DNA of 64,000 bases, from the NCBI RefSeq assembly GCF_028453695.1, contig NC_135776.1, forward strand, positions 14,020,663 to 14,084,662, given 5' to 3'. The position numbers and the translations under genes are program-made. Below are positions 1-12,370 of this stretch, one piece after another. The notes beneath the pieces were generated by a model that saw nothing but the letters and a program-made list of their open reading frames with translations, did no database searches and had not been told where the DNA came from. How positions within the stretch are numbered: position 1 is the first letter of the stretch; the number at the start of each line of letters is the position of its first letter. This DNA comes from Augochlora pura. Its lineage: Eukaryota; Arthropoda; Insecta; Hymenoptera; Halictidae.

Positions 1-1271
1 TCCTTTGTCCGCCAAGGCAAAACGGCGCACAGGAAAAACAACGTTGCCGGATCGGTAAAGCGCGAAATACAAATTTCAATAAAGTGCACGCGATTTTCAA
101 ACGAGCCGGGGATCCCTCCAGACGAGAGCAATTAACAATTACCGTTTGGGCTAAACGTTCCACGGTCGCGTCGCTTTCAGCGAGAATTTCGCATTTCTGC
201 GTTCCGTTATTTTCCCGCGGCGGCGGTTCTCCCGCCGCCATAGAGCAACGATACAGGAAAAACGTGTTCCGCGGTAATTTCAGAAATTGGTCCGACGGTA
301 TTCCGGCTATAATGAATCTACTTTTGGGACATTTGTTCCTTTGACAAGGGCGTGTTCCGTTTCCACTTTGGCCGTGGACGCGGAGCCGTCGAAAGTCAGT
401 CGGCGGAGATAAAAGGAATTCGGAACGAAGGGATTGCGGAGAGGCAATAACGTCGCCGTTCGCGCGGCCGTCAGAATGCGGAATCACGACGAAGGACGTT
501 CACGTGCCCGAATGCTATTAACAAACCACATTGTTACTATAATTGCGCGCGTTCTACGGCCCCGTCCGAAAGACAATAATGAGCACTTTAAGCTTAACTG
601 CAGACTGATTTCGCAAATTGAATTCTCTATGGGATACATTTGATTCCGGCCTAAGCAAAGCGGCTTGACCGACAGGGATTTATGCACAAAGGAAGACCAG
701 GTAATTACCCGTGCGTCGGCCGATGCCTGGAATATCAATTCGAAGGAAAATTGGATGTCAGATCTCGTCGGAGCCAGCGCGGGGGCTCGTCCCGGTGAAT
801 TCCTTCTTTTCGCGGCGACGGCGGCGGCGGCTCGTTAGAAATCGAAACCAGCCGACACAACGTGTTTCCCTTTCGTTCCTTCCTGTTCTAGTCTCCTCAA
901 TTATATTTAATAGCGAAGGTTATCTTGCCCGACCGGAAATATTCCCGGGATGCTATCTTCGCCGCTCGTTTCGCCCCGCTTTTCCTCTGCTCGAACAACC
1001 AGAAAATGGCGTGCGTGCCTACAATACGGGAGACTGATCTAATCAACGAAATACTTTTACCGTCTTCTCTCTTCGAACAACATGTTCGCTTAACTTTCTG
1101 CAGTCTGAATTTTTAATGCGGGGTCGAAGTAATCAATACGTGCAATTTAGGAGAATTTAGAGTGAACAAGTATGTACCGAATGAGAATAACTTATTTATT
1201 GTTCTGATAATTTTGTGTATTTCAATCAATGTAGTTTATTTATATAAAAATCTCTAGAATACGTTACATTC
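1..1271. other. Non-coding DNA, no gene recognised
   Basis: This is mixed GC-rich DNA. Frames of up to about 108 codons are present on both strands, but they overlap one another, show no recognisable motif and have no convincing splice context. I see no repeat of note. Confidence 0.6.
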
Positions 1272-1524
1272 TTAACCCCTTGCCGTATTTTGACAAGTCC
1301 GACTCGTGATGGAAATTACTAGTAACAAATAATTAAATATCGACGTTATTCTGTTCTTTAGAATTGGAATAAAATTATAATACCTTGTTATTAATATTTA
1401 AGCATTCGAGTAAATTCAGGCACGGAATAAACATTAATGTTCTGCCCCTTCTAAGAAATTGTGCTAATTGAAAAATTCCTCATCGTGCGGTGACTGTAAA
1501 GAAAATGGTACGTCAAGGGGTTAA
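1272..1524. mobile_element. TTAA-flanked short inverted-repeat element (MITE-like)
   Basis: The element is bounded by TTAA on both sides. The left end reads TTAACCCCTTGCCGTA and the right end, reverse-complemented, reads TTAACCCCTTGACGTA. The 253-bp interior is AT-rich with no reading frame. A duplicated TTAA target is typical of piggyBac-type transposition, so a non-autonomous piggyBac-like element is the best guess. Confidence 0.65.
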
Positions 1525-2751
1525 TCGAGTAGAATTTTATTCCATTCATTACATATATTTGCATCTATGTTTAAGAAACTAACGGTTTCAAAAAACAATT
1601 TAAAGTATCAAAATTACTATGGAAAATTTAAATTCTAAATACTTAAATTAAATGTAAAATAACAGTAATTAATACTAAATATAAAACGAACAATAAATGA
1701 AGTGATTATTTCAGTACCTTTTTTTCTATTTAACGTATCTCGCAGCCACGTTTTCCACAAGCATATAAAACATTTCTACCCCTAATAAATAATTAACAAA
1801 AATCTGCACAAGTAACAAAAATCTGTCTTTCCGAAATAATGATTAAAAATGTACTCATATCATCGTGATCAAGGGAATGGTATTTCCCGCAAATGCAAGG
1901 CGGTGGAAAAATAGATTCCACCGAGCATGGATGCACCCTTTCGCGGCGGCACCAGTTCGGAAACACCCTGTACATAAACCGTCTGCAGATAGCGGAGGGG
2001 GAAAAACGCGTTCCGCAGAATCTTTAACGTTTGTAACCCCGGAAATCGAATCGATACGACACGCTGTGTCGTCGGGATTCTATGTAAGCACAGTATCAGG
2101 CCCCTCCGGCTCGGGTACGAGGAAACGAGGGTGGCGGAGCGGAGAGGGGGGAGGATGCGGCTGCGAGTCATCTTAAGAAAATTACCGTCCGCGGACATTT
2201 TGCCAGAATGGAAAATCGATGTGTTACGAGGACGCTCGAATCTCGCTGCAGGCTGAGAACTGGCTGGAGATGCCAGGAAAGGGTGTAACGGGGTGAGGGG
2301 TGGGGGATCGAAAGAGGCGAGATTCCCACCCCAGATGAAAATTTCAGTCGCGCCGACATTACCGGCCTCCCCGTTATACATTCATGCCCTTCTAATTCTC
2401 ACATTATTAAAAGATTTATCGGCCACTCGGTCAGCCGTGATACCGGCCGCGCTCGAATGCAGGGCCTCCATTAAAAGATGGCGGCGGAATTGCCTCGAGA
2501 CCGGCTTGTTATGGCATGATCTAAAATCCATCGAATATTATCGACACACTTTGTTGCCGAGGACCCGACATTATCGCAGACCGGACCCGTAAATGGCTCG
2601 ACCGAGGGGATTGTTCCTTTTTCTGTAGTGTACAGGTTCATACAAAACTGATTCACTTTGCTCCAAGGGAGTTTACGGGTAGTTGGTAATGAAGGGGAGT
2701 GAAGGTGATTTTAGATTTTAGCAGAGCTTAGTGGTTTTGTAGGGTTTTCTG
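1525..2751. other. Non-coding DNA with overlapping chance frames
   Basis: After an AT-rich part to about 1860, a GC-richer island (1860-2640) holds open frames on both strands. The longest is a 170-codon minus-strand frame at 1869-2381. The frames overlap, contain no motif I recognise and show no codon bias or splice structure, so I do not call a gene. Confidence 0.5.
1959..1973 (-). repeat. Dispersed terminus motif GTACAGGGTGTTTCC
   Basis: On the minus strand this site reads GTACAGGGTGTTTCC. Close relatives occur at 13252-13265 (+), 29986-30000 (+), 43981-43995 (-) and 57024-57045 (+). A shared edge of this kind suggests the end of an old dispersed repeat family. Its other end was not found here. 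Confidence 0.4.
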
Positions 2752-2960
2752 TTATGTAAGTATACTACACAGTAATAGTATAGTATATACTAAGTATACT
2801 ATAGTAACAGTATAGGAAGATATGGTAGAATATAAGATAAAATATAACATAAAATATAACATAAAATACAACATAGAATATAACATAAAATATAAAATAA
2901 ATATAAGATAGAGCATAAGATAAATAAAAAATAAAATATAATGATAAACTAGAATAGTGA
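2752..2960. repeat. AT-rich minisatellite
   Basis: The motif ATAAAATATAACAT recurs with small variations, giving a degenerate repeat of about 13-15 bp. Two minus-strand frames rich in Tyr, Phe, Leu and Ile are translations of this repeat and not genes. Confidence 0.75.
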
Positions 2961-3085
2961 ACGGCACACAGGAAGTTCACGTTCGCTTTGGATATTAACC
3001 GATCCGCGGCATCGAGTTTCGCGAAATCGCGTCACACAATTTCTCTAATGCCCCATAGGTCTAACATGTCCGCTTTCTCAACGAT

Positions 3086-3340
3086 GTTAACTCGATTCCA
3101 CGGTTATCGTGCGAACGATATGAAATTTGTAAAACTTTCTCCGCCGGAGCAATGTTAAGGGCAGGCGGCGGGGTACGATAATTCGGTTCCGCGGTTGCTG
3201 TAGCAACTGCGCGGGAATTTGCGCAAACTTTCGCTGATGTAATGTTGAACGGCAGACGTTTCACAATGGCGTTAATTCGGTTTCGCGGTTGTCGTGGTAA
3301 CAACGGGAAATTTGCCCAGACTTTTGGCCCACTGACTGCC
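3086..3340. repeat. Three degenerate tandem copies, 91-94 bp period
   Basis: Copies start at about 3086, 3177 and 3271. Each contains a GTTAATTCGGTTCCGCGGTTG-like start, then a GAAATTTG-AAACTTT segment. The linkers also match each other (GCAATGTTAAGGGCAGGCG against GTAATGTTGAACGGCAGACG). Divergence is high, so this is an old tandem duplication. Confidence 0.6.
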
Positions 3341-6050
3341 GAATATTTTCGTTCGGCCAATTAACCAATTTGCAGTAACCCTCGGCCGGTTGGTAATTTT
3401 CACGACAATTGACGATGTTTCGATGACCAGTTGCAGATTTATTCGCTGAATATATTTAAGACACGCTTTTCGAATTGGTTCTTGCATTTCTGGTAGACCT
3501 CTTTATCTCTCTGTTATTTTTTATTTAATGCATAAATTATAATATATGAATTACAAGCGCAAATGTGAAATTTAGAATTTAATAAATATTAAATATATAA
3601 ATTATAATATATAAATATTAAAATGCTATGCAACGAATCCGAGCTCGTTACACGAAGCTTTTAACCCGGCCGGAGTTTTATAGAGCCAAATAACGTCTCC
3701 GAAATGATTCGATTTAATCGCACGGCGCAAGGTGTAAAGAGTTTCGTGATATTTGATGCGATGGAAAAGTCACGCGATACGGTTCCCATAAATTGTGTAT
3801 AGTTTTTAAGCGGCGCCGTTCGTGGGTGTTATTACGATCCGCTATCGCCTTACGGTTTCCTCGCGCTGTCAAAGCACTCCAGAACTCTCCCCCGACTCTA
3901 GTCCACAGGATTAAGTGTTGACTCTGCCATCGATCTGGCTCTTTGCAAATTCAGCTTACGTTCCCGTCTCCGGTTTCGCGGAGAAGACTCGGCCGCTCTC
4001 AATTTCAACCCATGTAAATTTGTTTCAGTCACGTCTCGGTAAAGATATCAAATTGTCGACCCTTTTTCCACCGTTCCACGCTTATCTAATGGACGGTGCC
4101 GGGCTCTCGGCGATCATCGGGCTCGATATTACAGACACGAGATACCGCCGGGCCATTATTACGTTTCGAACTCCTAATGAATTTTCCTTCCGCGAGGTAA
4201 AAGCTCTGCGGCGGAATTTTATTTCTTCCTTTGATACCGAGTCGATTAGTTGCCGCACTGAAATACTAATTTACGGTACGCGGTTATAGCGCCGTTTAAC
4301 CTAGCGTATCGTATACGACTGTCGATATTATTTTACATTGTCGGCTATTGTTATAGCGTTGACTATCGATGCTATTTTATTTATCTCTATTAGTCTTTGT
4401 AGATTTTCAATAGGATCTTTATGAGAAATGAATATTGCGTGGATCGATTATAAAAAGAAATGGACAGTTAGGAGTTTATTTCTTCTTTTAAAAATCTTGT
4501 AGAGTAAGAGTAATGCATTCACGTTGCTTAAACTCCTTTAATGTTATCTGTATTAATTAATCTATATTTCTTCTGAGATATTTGAATTTTATTAGTCGAT
4601 TTATTTTTATTTTTGCTGATATATTGTGCTTGGTGCTAAAATATTTGTTCATCGTGTACGATTAAAACGACTGAAACAGGATAATCTTACTTCTTTTTAT
4701 TCAACAGTCAAGAACATCATTTTAAGACCTAGTTATATAACGATTCCAATTCATACTTCCGCATTAAAATGACTAGTATTTAAGATACTTACGTTCGTAA
4801 AATTAAATCTCCATTTACAAATTAAAAAAGTAATTAATTAGTATATTATCTTAACCAGTGATAGTAGGAAGAAAAAACAAGCGAAACAACGATCCAAAAA
4901 TTGTGGAAACTGCTTCGCCGAAAGCGATCGAACGGCGCCCATTTTTCACGGCTGGTGCGCCACGATCGAGACGAGTCGACGGTGCTCGGCGAAACGTTTA
5001 AACAAATCGCGATCAATTAAAATCGGCGCTGTCGATCCGGCTCGATCCTCGATGCTATCATCGGCGACAAACGACAGATTATCAGCGGCGGAGCGGCGCA
5101 CACGCGAATTGACCGATGTCCCGCGTCGAGTAACACGATGTCTCGTTACCGTATTACACGTCGCAACAAGATAACCAGAAAACCGAGCGCGCCGCAGTAA
5201 ATCATTCGGATCCCTCCGTAGCGGCGCGGCCGCTGAAGATGGAACACCGTGACCGCGACGTTGTAAATCGCGTCGCGTGTTCTTAGCGTTTATTCCGTCG
5301 CGTGCTTCCTCTAATTAGATTCCACGCGTCGTATTTTTATTCGCGCCGCGTACGCGTTTTGTCTCGCTCGTCCCTGTCTCTTGTTGCCCCATCGCTTCTC
5401 TCTTTCTCTCTCTCTCTCTTCCGTCCTCCCTTTTTCTTTTTCTCTTTGTATTCTTCCTCTCGCGTTGGCTGGTTTCCACCGGTTTCTCGTGTTCGAAAGA
5501 AACGAGGATCCCTTTTCGGAATTCCTGCTGCGACTCGCGATCATCGCTCCTCCTCCATTTTGCCGGCACTTGTCCAGAGATGCGGCTTTTCCCGAACGAT
5601 GTCTGCTTCTGTACGATCGCTCCTCGTGCACCTCGTTACGAGCGCGTCGCCATCCCCGCTAAACAGCTTGTGGGCGGGGCCTGCCGCCTTGGAAGGAGAG
5701 GGGAGCCAATGGTGTCGCGTAGACACCTCGGTTTTACGAGGCGTTTGGATTCTGTTGTTGCGTGAGGTGATTCTCAGTTGCGCGAAAATGTGTTAGGTCA
5801 ATAATCGAATGGGTTGGAACAGTAGTAATGTATCTGGCATCTTTGAAAATTTGAACTTGTGTGGTAAAATGTGATCTACGCGTGTTTAATCGTTAAAAAG
5901 ACAAGAGAAATATGTTACGATGTTTCTTGTAGTCGTAGTTATTTTTATACTTAGCTAATTTAATGACGAGATCTCCCAATTTTTAATTTAACATTAAATT
6001 AATAAATTCGATAACGTTCAAATCATTAAAACGGAATATATCAATTTTCA
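3341..6050. other. Non-coding DNA, partly pyrimidine-rich
   Basis: No gene is supported. A 3915-4289 plus-strand frame lacks recognisable motifs. The 5302-5796 frame runs over a CT-rich stretch (about 5390-5460) and translates as Ser/Leu/Phe low complexity. The 4310-4900 part is AT-rich and featureless. Confidence 0.55.
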
Positions 6051-6222
6051 ACGGCGTCTTCAAATTAATTCAGGACGTCTTTTTTTAAGACGTTTGTTAT
6101 AGGGCGTCTTTAAGACGTCTTAAAAATGTTACAAAAGTCCTTTTAATATCTGAAATAAAACGTCTCGAAGACGTCCGTTACGTGAGTCGTTCAGACGTAA
6201 AATGGACGTCTTTAAGACGGAA
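6051..6222. repeat. ACGTC/GACGT palindrome cluster
   Basis: At least four short inverted motifs occur close together, for example GGGCGTCTTTAAGACGTC, ACGTCTCGAAGACGTCC and TGGACGTCTTTAAGACGG. Related clusters occur at 27531-27604 and 52752-52957. The function is unknown; it could be a dispersed repeat or a set of protein-binding half-sites. Confidence 0.6.
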
Positions 6223-7281
6223 TAGGTCGGCATCAAACACGCGACCAACAGCGTGGAATCAGCGAGCGACACTTCCGCGGCGCATCGAGCCCCGGCAATC
6301 GAGGTAGCCGCGATTGCAATTTCGCAGACCGGCTGCAATCTCCGGGCAGCATTGAATCACGGATCCGCAGATCTCGCGTTCGCGGAGGACCCTCGTTCCT
6401 CCTATCAATTGCAAATTAAACGGTTGTTCCGCGGCGTTGTTTCGCCCTCTCGAAAAGCGGCTGCGGCGAGCAGAGAGACCGGGACCGTCCGCGTTTTCGC
6501 TTCTTTCTCCGGTTGGTTTTCTTTGTTGCGGCGCGTCTCCGATTCGGTGCCTCCTTCCGCAATTACAGGGAAGGCGGCGGTGCTTAAAAGTCGATTACCT
6601 TTCGGCGGGACGCGACGCTGCGGGGAGGAAACGATTTCTGTAACGTGCTCGCTGCCTGGAAAGCGTTCCGCGAGGCGTAGACGACGACGAGGACGACGAG
6701 GACGACGACGTCGAGGATGCGGACGGCGACGCGTCCCGGGACGAGAGAAAGAGAGGCTCCACGGAGATGGATTCTGTACTCGACGTACAAGATGTAATCT
6801 CGAAAGGGACGAGAGGAAGCGAACCAGACGAGAGAAGGGAAGAGATTATGCCCGATCCCTCCGAGCAATCTTGTTAGCGCTAACCCGACGCTCGGCCAAA
6901 GGAAAAGACAACCTCGCCGGCCCGGGGATTACAATGTTGTCCTAGCGCGCATTGTGCGAGACGCCGTTGCCCTTGTCTTCTTGTAATACCTACGGTAACG
7001 AGACTACGTGTTTACACGACTCGCGGCGCCGATCACCCCTTAATTGCGCCATTATCACCCCCTTTCGGATTTATCATCTTCTTTGCCGCGATTCCTAACC
7101 AGACTCTGATGGAATGATGCGCAGGACTCGGTACCCGTTTCTTTCTACTCAGCTTGCCCTTTGTGGCAAAAGTCAGCATTTATTCTAAAAAACATGATGC
7201 AACAATTTTTAGCGGTGCCGCAGAGTCACTACTCCAGTGAAAAGGGTTAAGCAATAACTGAGTAAACAGCTGCTTGACTCC
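6223..7281. other. GC-rich island with a 230-codon frame of doubtful coding value
   Basis: A plus-strand frame runs from 6253 to 6945. About a quarter of the way from its end, an Arg-rich run comes from a CGA/GAC trinucleotide stretch (about 6676-6716). A minus-strand frame overlaps it. No domain, intron signal or codon pattern supports a gene. Stop codons are rarer in GC-rich DNA, which explains much of the length. Confidence 0.45.
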
Positions 7282-7512
7282 TTAACACCTTCGATGCCGA
7301 GCTATTTTTACTCTATCCTTCATTCTGGTCATTTTTTATTTCACTCATACTTGCCATATTATCTGTAATTATTAATAATTGTATACAATAATAAAACAAA
7401 TTCCATTACGTTCCATTCTTGTGACGGAAATGAATACTTTCATTCTAGATTTGTTATAAACTATTTTTTAGCCCATTAAATTAATATGCAAACATGCATC
7501 ATCGGTGGTTAA
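7282..7512. mobile_element. Decayed TTAA-flanked inverted-repeat element
   Basis: TTAA bounds both sides. The left end reads TTAACACCTTCGATGCC. The right end, reverse-complemented, reads TTAACCACCGATGATGC, which matches only imperfectly. The 231-bp AT-rich interior has no frame. Size and layout agree with the other TTAA elements in the window. Confidence 0.45.
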
Positions 7513-9370
7513 AACCAGGTAGAATTTTACAGAAATTTTCGAGAATTGTTCAGCAGGCAAAGGCAAGGGAGGAATATCAATGAAGTGCTACGCTTTTTGC
7601 GGCTGTCCGAAACTGGACCAGTTTGCTTCGGGACGATTTTCGAAACACGACAAGCGACTATCTTTTTTTTTTCCCCGTGTCCCCGTGCACAAAGGGAGCT
7701 CGTCTCTCGCGGAACGACAGCCCTCTCGGTTCGCATCTGATAGGACCGAATGAATATTCACTCCCGATGCCAGGTTCCTCGTACGTGCGGTATCTCCGCG
7801 TCGCGATCGCGGCTGTCGCAAACAACGGTGTCAAAAGGGACCTTTGAGCCCCGCTCGGCTACAATGCGAAGAAATCACGAACAGATGCTCGTCACGATGT
7901 CGAAGGTGCGAGTCGTAATTAACCAGAAGCTCGGCCGGATGTTGATTAAGCTGACCTCGTGAAAGCAGCCGCTGGCAGGCCCGGTTTGCTCCATCAGTCA
8001 TTTCTCCGCCGCGCACTGTCTTCCGACTGTCTTCAATCGCGAATGCTAATGGGACACGAGTCAACCTCGTCCGCTAATTAAAATCAGTCACCTGAGTCGC
8101 TGCGGAGAAACGGCGACTGGATTTCCCTGAGACGATGCCTTCGCCTTGGGAAGAAAGGTGGCTTAACTATCCGCGGCTGCTTGAAGAATATATCCTGAAC
8201 TCGGGATCAAAGCGCTCCCTTTTATGTTGCTACGCGTGCTCTTTGTTCGAAAGGGGTGGCAGGATTTTAGTAATGAAAGCGGCGTTCTTGCGTCGATGTT
8301 TGTTTTGCAGTGTCTATGGGGAGAACTTTCTCGTGGAGCCAAAGCTGTTCGACCTTTGAGCATTAATCATGGTTGGGTTCATTACGGGTTCGTATTTTTA
8401 ATGCGTCCATGCACGGATTTTGTATAGTCTGTTATTTATTAGTAAACTGTGCACTGTACGCGTTGATATGGAAGGCAATTTAAAATAAGATAGAATTGTT
8501 TTAGGGCGATTTATTGGGGCAATTTAAATTTTTAGAGTAATAATGTGTTAGAGTTGAACGATCTTACAAAGATTTTTCAGGTATAATCACTATAATTATA
8601 TTAATAATATTTTTTATTTGATACCACTCGAACTATAATTATTTCTAGTAATAATTATAATCATCGTAATTATTTTCTGCTTACGCAGATCGACCTGTGA
8701 GGCGATCACGAGGCGCAGAGTATCTCGAGTGTTCTCATTGGTCGCGGGTGAAACATCCCGACCGCAAAGTATATCTATCCCGTTGAAACTTCGGCTATAG
8801 AATTACCATGGACGCGAGCCCCATAGGAATAATTATCACACATTTATAAGCGGCTGTCGGGTCGCCATTACAACAGGACTTCTTTCCCCTATAATTCGAA
8901 ACCGTTTCGGGATCTCTTCAGCGACGCAGCTATAAACCCCCCATGTCTATAGCGTCCCCGCTACTATAAAACCTCTATCGTTATAGAATCAGCATTGTTA
9001 CAGAATCGCGTCGCTATAAAATCCGAAATCCTATAGCATCGGCACCGTTCTAAATTCCGTGTCCGCCGTCCCTGCCCCCGTAAAACCGCTATCGTAATCG
9101 CAGCCTGAATGTTATCGATACCCTAATCTGGCCCAAGTACAAATCAACCCTGACCATTAACAAGGATCGTATTTGCATACAATATCCAGAAGTACCAATG
9201 ACGGAATAGCCTGTTTCTTTGACTTTTCCGTCGGTCGTCGACCCCTCTTCCCTTTTTCTTTTTTTTTCTCTCTCTCCCTCTCACACTCTTTCCCTCGTTC
9301 GTTTCTTCTCTCTTGACCTCTATCCCTTGTATCTACAGTGTCTGAAGATAAAACGATGTAATATACCCGT
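7513..9370. other. Non-coding DNA with CTATAAAA-type degenerate repeats
   Basis: No gene is recognised. Between about 8780 and 9080 the motif CGCTATAAAA/CTATAGCAT recurs irregularly and looks like a decayed short tandem repeat. A CT-rich patch lies near 9240-9300. Confidence 0.5.
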
Positions 9371-9535
9371 CTGTATAATATTACATAATATATTCACGTG
9401 TATAACGTAATATAATATGTCGGGCTGTATAATATAGTATAATATATTTACATGTATAATGTAATATAATATATCTGTCTGTTCTATAAAGTGTAATATA
9501 TTTATATGTAAAATATAGCATAGTATACTATATTA
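9371..9535. repeat. Tandem repeat, 54-55 bp period
   Basis: Copies start at about 9371, 9425 and 9480. Each begins CTGTATAATAT or a variant and continues through ATATATTTACATGTATAA. There are three AT-rich copies, the last degenerate. Confidence 0.65.
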
Positions 9536-11645
9536 TAATATAATATAAGATCCAACTTTGGATCTACTAAACGAAAGGGTCAATTTACTTTTCAAAAATT
9601 GTGAATATGTATATATTCATATATATTTTATTATTATAAAAACATGAATACGCTCTAGGGAAGGATTACTTCGAAGCATACGCAGATAAATAGGATCTAA
9701 GAAAGTATTAATTTCGGCCAGAAAGCCTGTATAATATCGACGAATAAATTTCCGATTGCAGACGTCGATTTAATTTCCACGGTTTCAACGTTTCCGAGGC
9801 TTAGCCCGGGATCGTATCCCGACTTATCAAGCGTCTTGTCATTTTGTCAGACACTGTACAGTTACCCGAGTGGCGTCTTCAGCCGGCGGCCTCATAAACG
9901 CTGCTACTCGGCTCGTAAACCGACTGAAATTTTCTCTAACTGCCGCTCGTAAGGAAGAACAGCCCTTGGTGGAGAGGCTGCACTTCAGGATATGCAAACC
10001 GTGGAAAGAGAGCGCGAGGCGCTTTCGAGCTTCCTTGCTTCCTCCGTAGCTCGGAATCCCGGATACCAACTGACGACACATCCCTCGCCGGTTCGAGCTG
10101 TTCTTTCGTATATACACCTACACCGAAACACGGAATCGTCGGCGGCGGCTCCTGTACGTGGAAACCGTCACACGGAAACTCGAATCCTAGGCGATCGTGT
10201 TAGTTAGAGAAGTGTAAAGACTGTTCTTGTTCAAGATCTTAACGCGGGCTACACCGTGCTCGGGAGGGAAAGGGTTTGCTGGTTTCAGGACAAGCTGCGC
10301 CTGTTACGCCGGCTAACCCGGTTTTCATTAATTTTGATCCACTCGGCGTCTTCTTTTGGGATTCACAGGATTTTTAAGTCAACCCTTTGCGCTCGAGTGG
10401 CGACTCCGCGGGCACCATTAACCTTCGTGCACTATATCAACGAGTCGGAGATAACAAGTAGTATAATTTAGTACGACTACCGATCGTTTCAATTAAGTTA
10501 ACTTGGTTTTAACATTATTATGTAACGTTTAATTCAATGTACCATTTATTCTCTTTAAATTGTTTAACGTTAATTTATCCTCGTTAACGAGTCAGCTTGC
10601 TTCGCCTTACGCCGTGCCTGCTGTCAGCGACTCGAATATACCAAACGCGCGCCATGAATATTCACGAAATTCGCGACCATATTTCCGGCTTATCCCGCGT
10701 AAGTGGTCCGGCGGCTTCTGGAAAAAATAATTTATAAAGCTGACATCAGCCCCGAAAGAGCCCCGGCGGCGTAATGGCCGGAGAAATTTTCCATCCATAG
10801 AGGCCCCGCGGACTTTATCGCCGTATCTCTGTCCTCATTAATAACAATGGTTTCCTTAAAAAGAAGTGGCTCTCGCGGAGAATTACGTCGCGTGTCTACG
10901 TCCGCGGAGCACAAACGGCCGTTCTGTGTACCCGCATGCGGAATAGATGTACACGGCCGCGTATTCGCACGCGCAATTTGCAGTAACTCCGCAAAGCCGG
11001 TCGTATATATGCGAGCAAACCGCATTTACATGCGTGTAGCCGGCGTTCGCGCGGCCAATTGCGCACGTGTACACTTACATAATAACCGTGTACGGGAATC
11101 TCCTTCTGTGATTATTATGGGGAGGGGGGGGGGGGGGGGCAGACCGGTCGCGTTCCTAGGCGACTTTCGATGTCTCCAACGAGGAACCTACCACCTTCGC
11201 GCGTTTCTTTTTTTTACAGGTACTGACGAATTCGTAAGCATGTTTCACTACCGTGTTGCGAGACGGTCGACGCCGCGACCCTTATAAGGGAGCCCAGCTT
11301 TTACGCCGGAATGCCGGCTTGCGTTCCCGTAAACTGAAATTATTTACCCCGTGCGGTCAAACGACGACTTTCGAGTGGTACCAGCACTGAATATCCCATG
11401 TAACATACGACGGACTATTTTACGCTCTACGAATTCGTTATTTTGCCGAATCAATTCTATTTTGTTAATTGCACTCGTCTACCTGTACTGGATGGTTTGG
11501 CGGTTTTTGTTCGATATTTTGCAAATCAAATTTGCCGCGATAATTATTTAGAGAATCTCGTACGATTCATCTTCTTCTAAATTGTGCTTTTTTACGATTC
11601 TTGTTCGTTGTTATAATACTCTCCGACTGTCCCTCAGCTTGCAAA
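9536..11645. other. Non-coding DNA; includes a 16-base poly-G run
   Basis: No gene is supported. A G16 run lies at 11124-11139. A single terminus-like CAACCCTTTGCGCTCGAG at about 10380 resembles the left ends of the TTAA elements but has no partner nearby. Confidence 0.5.
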
Positions 11646-11892
11646 TTAACACATTAAAGACGGGAGTCGTAGTACTACGATTTATCTCGACTGTAGCTTA
11701 AAGGTGGGAGTCGTAGTAATACGATTTATCTCGACTGTAGCTTAAAGGCGGTAGTCGTATTAGTACGGTTTGCAACCTCATTACGCAATCTATGCGCAAT
11801 CCATGCGCACTACATTTGTATTTAGTATGTTTTGTGGTTTGAAGCGTTTCCTAGCATACTTTCGTCAAGATCCCCCGCCTTTAATGTGTTAA
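11646..11892. mobile_element. TTAA-flanked MITE with internal 44-bp repeats, copy 1
   Basis: The left end reads TTAACACATTAAAGACGGG. The right end, reverse-complemented, reads TTAACACATTAAAGGCGGG. After the left end come three copies of a 44-bp unit starting at 11662, 11706 and 11750. Each contains a version of the perfect 14-bp palindrome TCGTAGTACTACGA. A near-identical copy is at 38799-39047. It has no coding capacity and is probably moved by a piggyBac-type transposase acting in trans. Confidence 0.85.
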
Positions 11893-12313
11893 CACTTACG
11901 GCAGAGGAGATGCGGTACTCATTTCTATTTTACATTACGTTATCTATAAGAACGTATCGTATCTCCTCTTTCCAAATTGTCCAGTCTTGTTTATCATCTG
12001 AGGAACGATTGTAAAGATAAATTCATAAAGTATGTCTAGTTGTCACTCCACAAAGCAACGCAGCGATCGGTTTTAATGGCAGCCGTATCCTGCCAAATAG
12101 GCTCAACAAATAGCAACAGAGGAACAATCTCGCGTGACGGAAAACATTTGCACTAGACGTTGCATACAAGAGGTTCGCACAAAGCAACAGAATCGACGAA
12201 CAGGCCAACTACAACAATTGAAATTGGTAACGGTCCAAAAATCCCGTCGCTGGGCATTGTTTCTCGAGGCTGTCGGCGGCCGTACGTGATCAGGACTAAT
12301 CAAGCAGCCATTA

Positions 12314-12315
<2 letters not shown>

Positions 12316-12365
<50 letters not shown>

Positions 12366-12370
12366 CTCTC
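12316..12370. repeat. (TC)n microsatellite
   Basis: This is a dinucleotide run of about 55 bp with one interruption near the right end. Confidence 0.95.

Noticed and set aside
6253..6945. 230-codon plus-strand open frame
   Set aside because: GC-rich DNA with few stops, an Arg run from a trinucleotide repeat, and an overlapping minus-strand frame. No domain or splice context.
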